From Acetivibrio cellulolyticus CD2 (lineage in GTDB: Bacteria > Bacillota > Clostridia > Acetivibrionales > Acetivibrionaceae): a stretch of 64,000 nt of DNA. Each line of letters opens with the position of its first letter. The stretch's first letter is position 1. The translations under genes and the position numbers were made by a program. The stretch is from the NCBI RefSeq assembly GCF_000179595.2, contig NZ_JH556659.1, forward strand, positions 539,016 through 603,015, in the 5' to 3' direction. The notes beneath the pieces were generated by a model. It had not been told where the DNA came from. It worked only from the letters and a program-made list of their open reading frames with translations, and searched no databases. Shown in pieces: positions 62,901 through 64,000 of the stretch.

Positions 62901-64000
62901 AAGGCGTACCTGTGTATTACTTGATATTTCTCCAGCTTCAGGGAGAAGTGCATGGGCATATACGTCAATATACTGTTCTCCCTGAACATTTCCTGATGGA
63001 TTTGGAACATATTTTACGTCAATACAGCCGGAGGAATCTGTTGTAATGGACTTTTGTACGGTAGTATCGCCAAAATTATCGGCATTAATGTTATAGTCTA
63101 CCTGAAGATCAGGTACAGCTGTTCCTTCAAAGAATGAGCCTTTAATATTCAGGTTTACTTCTTGCCCAGGAAAAACTGCTTCCTTATTCTTTGTGATATC
63201 GAGTTTATAAGCTGGTTTTATAAAGTTCTCAATATTGATGTATGAGCTTGCAACAATTTCATCTTCTTTTTTGACTACCAGTTGATATCCACCAGGGTCA
63301 AGGTTTGGAAGTGTAAAATTGCCATTGAATACGCCATCTTTGGTTGTTATATCCTGACTCACAAGGGGAGGTTCACTCATAGGATAGTAGCCTATAACAT
63401 CTTTATCTCCTTGTCTGGAGTTTATATATCTTTGAAAATAGCTGCTGCCTTGATTGACTTCAACAACCATTGATTCAATTTTCTCATTAGAATACCTGTC
63501 TTTTACAAGTCCCCAGAAGTTTACAGTATCATCGGGCTTATAGAGGTTTCGGTCGAGTTGTATGAAATTCCAGTATTTACTGGAGTTGTTATCCTCGTAA
63601 ACGCCATAGGAGTTTGAACCGCTGGTAACTACAGCTTGTTTATTGTCTTCTGTTTCTATTTTGTAAAACGTTGTACATTCTCCAGAAGCATTTTTAGGTG
63701 AAGGGGAATCAAAGTAAGCTATGCCTTCTTTATCGGTAGTATAAGTTTTATTGGAGTCTACCTGCGATATTTTTGCATTGTAAATGGCTTTTTTGCTGCT
63801 CAAGTCATTTAGCCATATAAGAGTTTTATTGGTACTATTCATCAGGTACATGCCAATATCGGTTACCTGGATAAAGGTTTGAAATTTTAAATCCTCCCAA
63901 TTGCTATCTACAAGATAGAATCCTTTGGATAGAGAAGAGGGAAGTTTAATAAACTGTTGTTTATCATTAGAGTTAGCGTTAAATCTCTGCTCAAATTCAA
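59928..64000 (-). CDS. alpha-2-macroglobulin-family protein, 5' end beyond window
   Basis: The reading frame stays open to the right edge, so at least 1357 C-terminal residues are present and the N-terminus is missing. Macroglobulin features are the MG domains with TLIWLNDLSSKKAI, LDRNLYKPDDTVNFWGLVKD and FTLPNLDPGGYQLVV. An alpha-2-macroglobulin core contains YKPGDEVTVKISAKD, WRVSLSGVTPDLLAGSN and LRYTSGNRIDQKLTAQIASD. A helical TED-like region and a C-terminal Ig/DUF11-like domain ending in STIVIQ follow. The thioester motif CxEQ is not present; the matching place reads GNRIDQ. It is probably a surface protein that traps proteases or has a structural role. There is no PBP1C gene beside it in view. 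Confidence 0.85.
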   Translation of the reverse strand, partial: EFEQRFNANSNDKQQFIKLPSSLSKGFYLVDSNWEDLKFQTFIQVTDIGMYLMNSTNKTLIWLNDLSSKKAIYNAKISQVDSNKTYTTDKEGIAYFDSPSPKNASGECTTFYKIETEDNKQAVVTSGSNSYGVYEDNNSSKYWNFIQLDRNLYKPDDTVNFWGLVKDRYSNEKIESMVVEVNQGSSYFQRYINSRQGDKDVIGYYPMSEPPLVSQDITTKDGVFNGNFTLPNLDPGGYQLVVKKEDEIVASSYINIENFIKPAYKLDITKNKEAVFPGQEVNLNIKGSFFEGTAVPDLQVDYNINADNFGDTTVQKSITTDSSGCIDVKYVPNPSGNVQGEQYIDVYAHALLPEAGEISSNTQVRLFVNDINVNLTSEIKNQKAKINAVVNKVVLDRINSGTAKDSMDYLGDAVSGKTLTGTIYKHTWIEIEDGEYYDYINKVTQKRYRYEDHKEAFAHITMTTDASGKASYTLDAPDIKNGYYSAEIKCIDNSGRNMKFDCYIGNYTVNNYDDNRYFLDGGKENYKTGEKVDLTFKKGTKTMPAGSYVFIKAQNGIRSYEVGKAPNSSFIMDNKDTPNVCVTGVYFNGLTYVQSEEFNAVFNPDEKKLVIDAKLDKASYKPGDEVTVKISAKDKDGNPIKAVVNTSIVDEALFKLNEQYIETLQALYSTLPSGISYSYQSHANSGIGEVSKGSFGRGGIYTTFSTKAKSLNTAYMDIEFDAYNLESNTNTKAATREDFKDTAYFNTITLNNDGYGELKFKIPDNITSWRVSLSGVTPDLLAGSNKVNLNVTLPFFINYTLNTTYLDGDKPDLGVTAYGSDLKGNENVLFEVYDPQNQKVLASAKGKAFQRVNIPLWKFSEGKHDLIIKASTQSGLKDSLKHTVNVVKTYHQIDEALYYNLKSGMKFEGGTAGNTKLIFTDRGKGMYLGELNSLRYTSGNRIDQKLTAQIASDLISSYFQQSDPEDSVSPVNASSYQKDNGGIAVLPYGNSDIDLSAKISSLIKDEVNTFRLKEYFYTKLYDDSPGLKGNALYGLAVLKEPVLLELDKASEVKNASIKDLIYIALAYCELGELPKADKIFIEKITAHMKAYKPYYRIETGKDKDDILECTALAAILASKLDKPQKSGFYEYCVNNESKNMLTSIEKLLYIKEEIKKADAGPISFNYTLNEKSYSKTLNAGESFTLTLPSKDINNLKINSVTGDISMVSMFKKPLTDIKEPDNNLTIKKAYYSKKGKDEKTTFKQDEIVKVVITLDISKQAIDGSYQVTDFLPSGLKPIDNPSTMGVEPNSNEISYMESDGQKVTLYISKDQKKSPPLTYYARVISPGTYKADSAIIQSVSSKESLNTSDTSTIVIQ

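Noticed and set aside
1-64000. CRISPR arrays, tRNA/rRNA genes, prophage or transposase genes
   Set aside because: No regularly spaced direct repeats with unique spacers, no tRNA cloverleaf pattern and no integrase, transposase or phage structural gene was seen.

Overview
The window is AT-rich DNA from a cellulosome-producing Gram-positive anaerobe. It best fits the Clostridium cluster III / Acetivibrio (Hungateiclostridium) group. Evidence: seven dockerin-bearing secreted proteins, GH8 and GH9 cellulases with Thr/Pro linkers, a SigI/RsgI pair whose RsgI carries a CBM3, SLH-domain surface proteins, strong GGAGG-type ribosome binding sites, frequent TTG/GTG starts and U-rich intrinsic terminators. 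The rsgI-sigI pair divergent from the GH8 gene is, from memory, the C. thermocellum Cthe_0267-0269 arrangement. The exact species cannot be named from sequence alone.

Layout. 1-2.1 kb: end of a metallo-beta-lactamase-fold gene, then an alpha/beta hydrolase behind an AraC/GyrI-type regulator. 2.3-11.6 kb: two very large exported proteins (toroid repeats + vWA + SLH; transglutaminase-like fold + tandem repeats + C-terminal toxin-like domain), followed at once by a small gene that looks like the cognate immunity protein. 11.9-15.3 kb: a hydrolase and an N-terminal-dockerin protein with solenoid repeats. 15.3-24 kb: housekeeping genes (T-box-controlled ileS, proS, cvfB, a DEAD-box helicase, rpoZ). 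24.3-27.2 kb: a cobalamin-riboswitch-like leader before a cell-wall amidase, a 35-residue membrane micropeptide and a CYTH protein.

27.4-51.3 kb is a dispersed cellulosome island: a Cthe_2159-like carbohydrate-binding protein with dockerin, rsgI-sigI, celA (GH8), GH9-CBM3-dockerin, a dockerin-CotH gene grouped with VTC and DUF4956 genes, and two tandem GH9-dockerin genes on the minus strand. Between them lie a D,D-carboxypeptidase, a peroxiredoxin, an orphan response regulator, a pseudopilin and a second DEAD-box helicase. 51.9-59.7 kb: speD, divergent ppx-ppk1 (polyphosphate), a hydroxyacid dehydrogenase, a second micropeptide, an rRNA-type methyltransferase and an RluA pseudouridine synthase. 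59.7-64 kb: a 172-bp MITE-like inverted-repeat element and the 3' part of an alpha-2-macroglobulin-family gene that runs off the window.

How it fits together. Extracellular cellulose is probably sensed by the RsgI CBM3, releasing SigI. A candidate SigI-type promoter lies upstream of sigI itself, and celA is divergent from it. The dockerin proteins would assemble on scaffoldins encoded elsewhere. The least conventional parts are the surface toxin/immunity-like pair, the cobalamin-riboswitch-like leader on an amidase, the dockerin-CotH/VTC/DUF4956 group, two N-terminal-dockerin proteins with non-catalytic partners, and the MITE-like element. No tRNA, rRNA, CRISPR array, transposase or prophage gene was seen.
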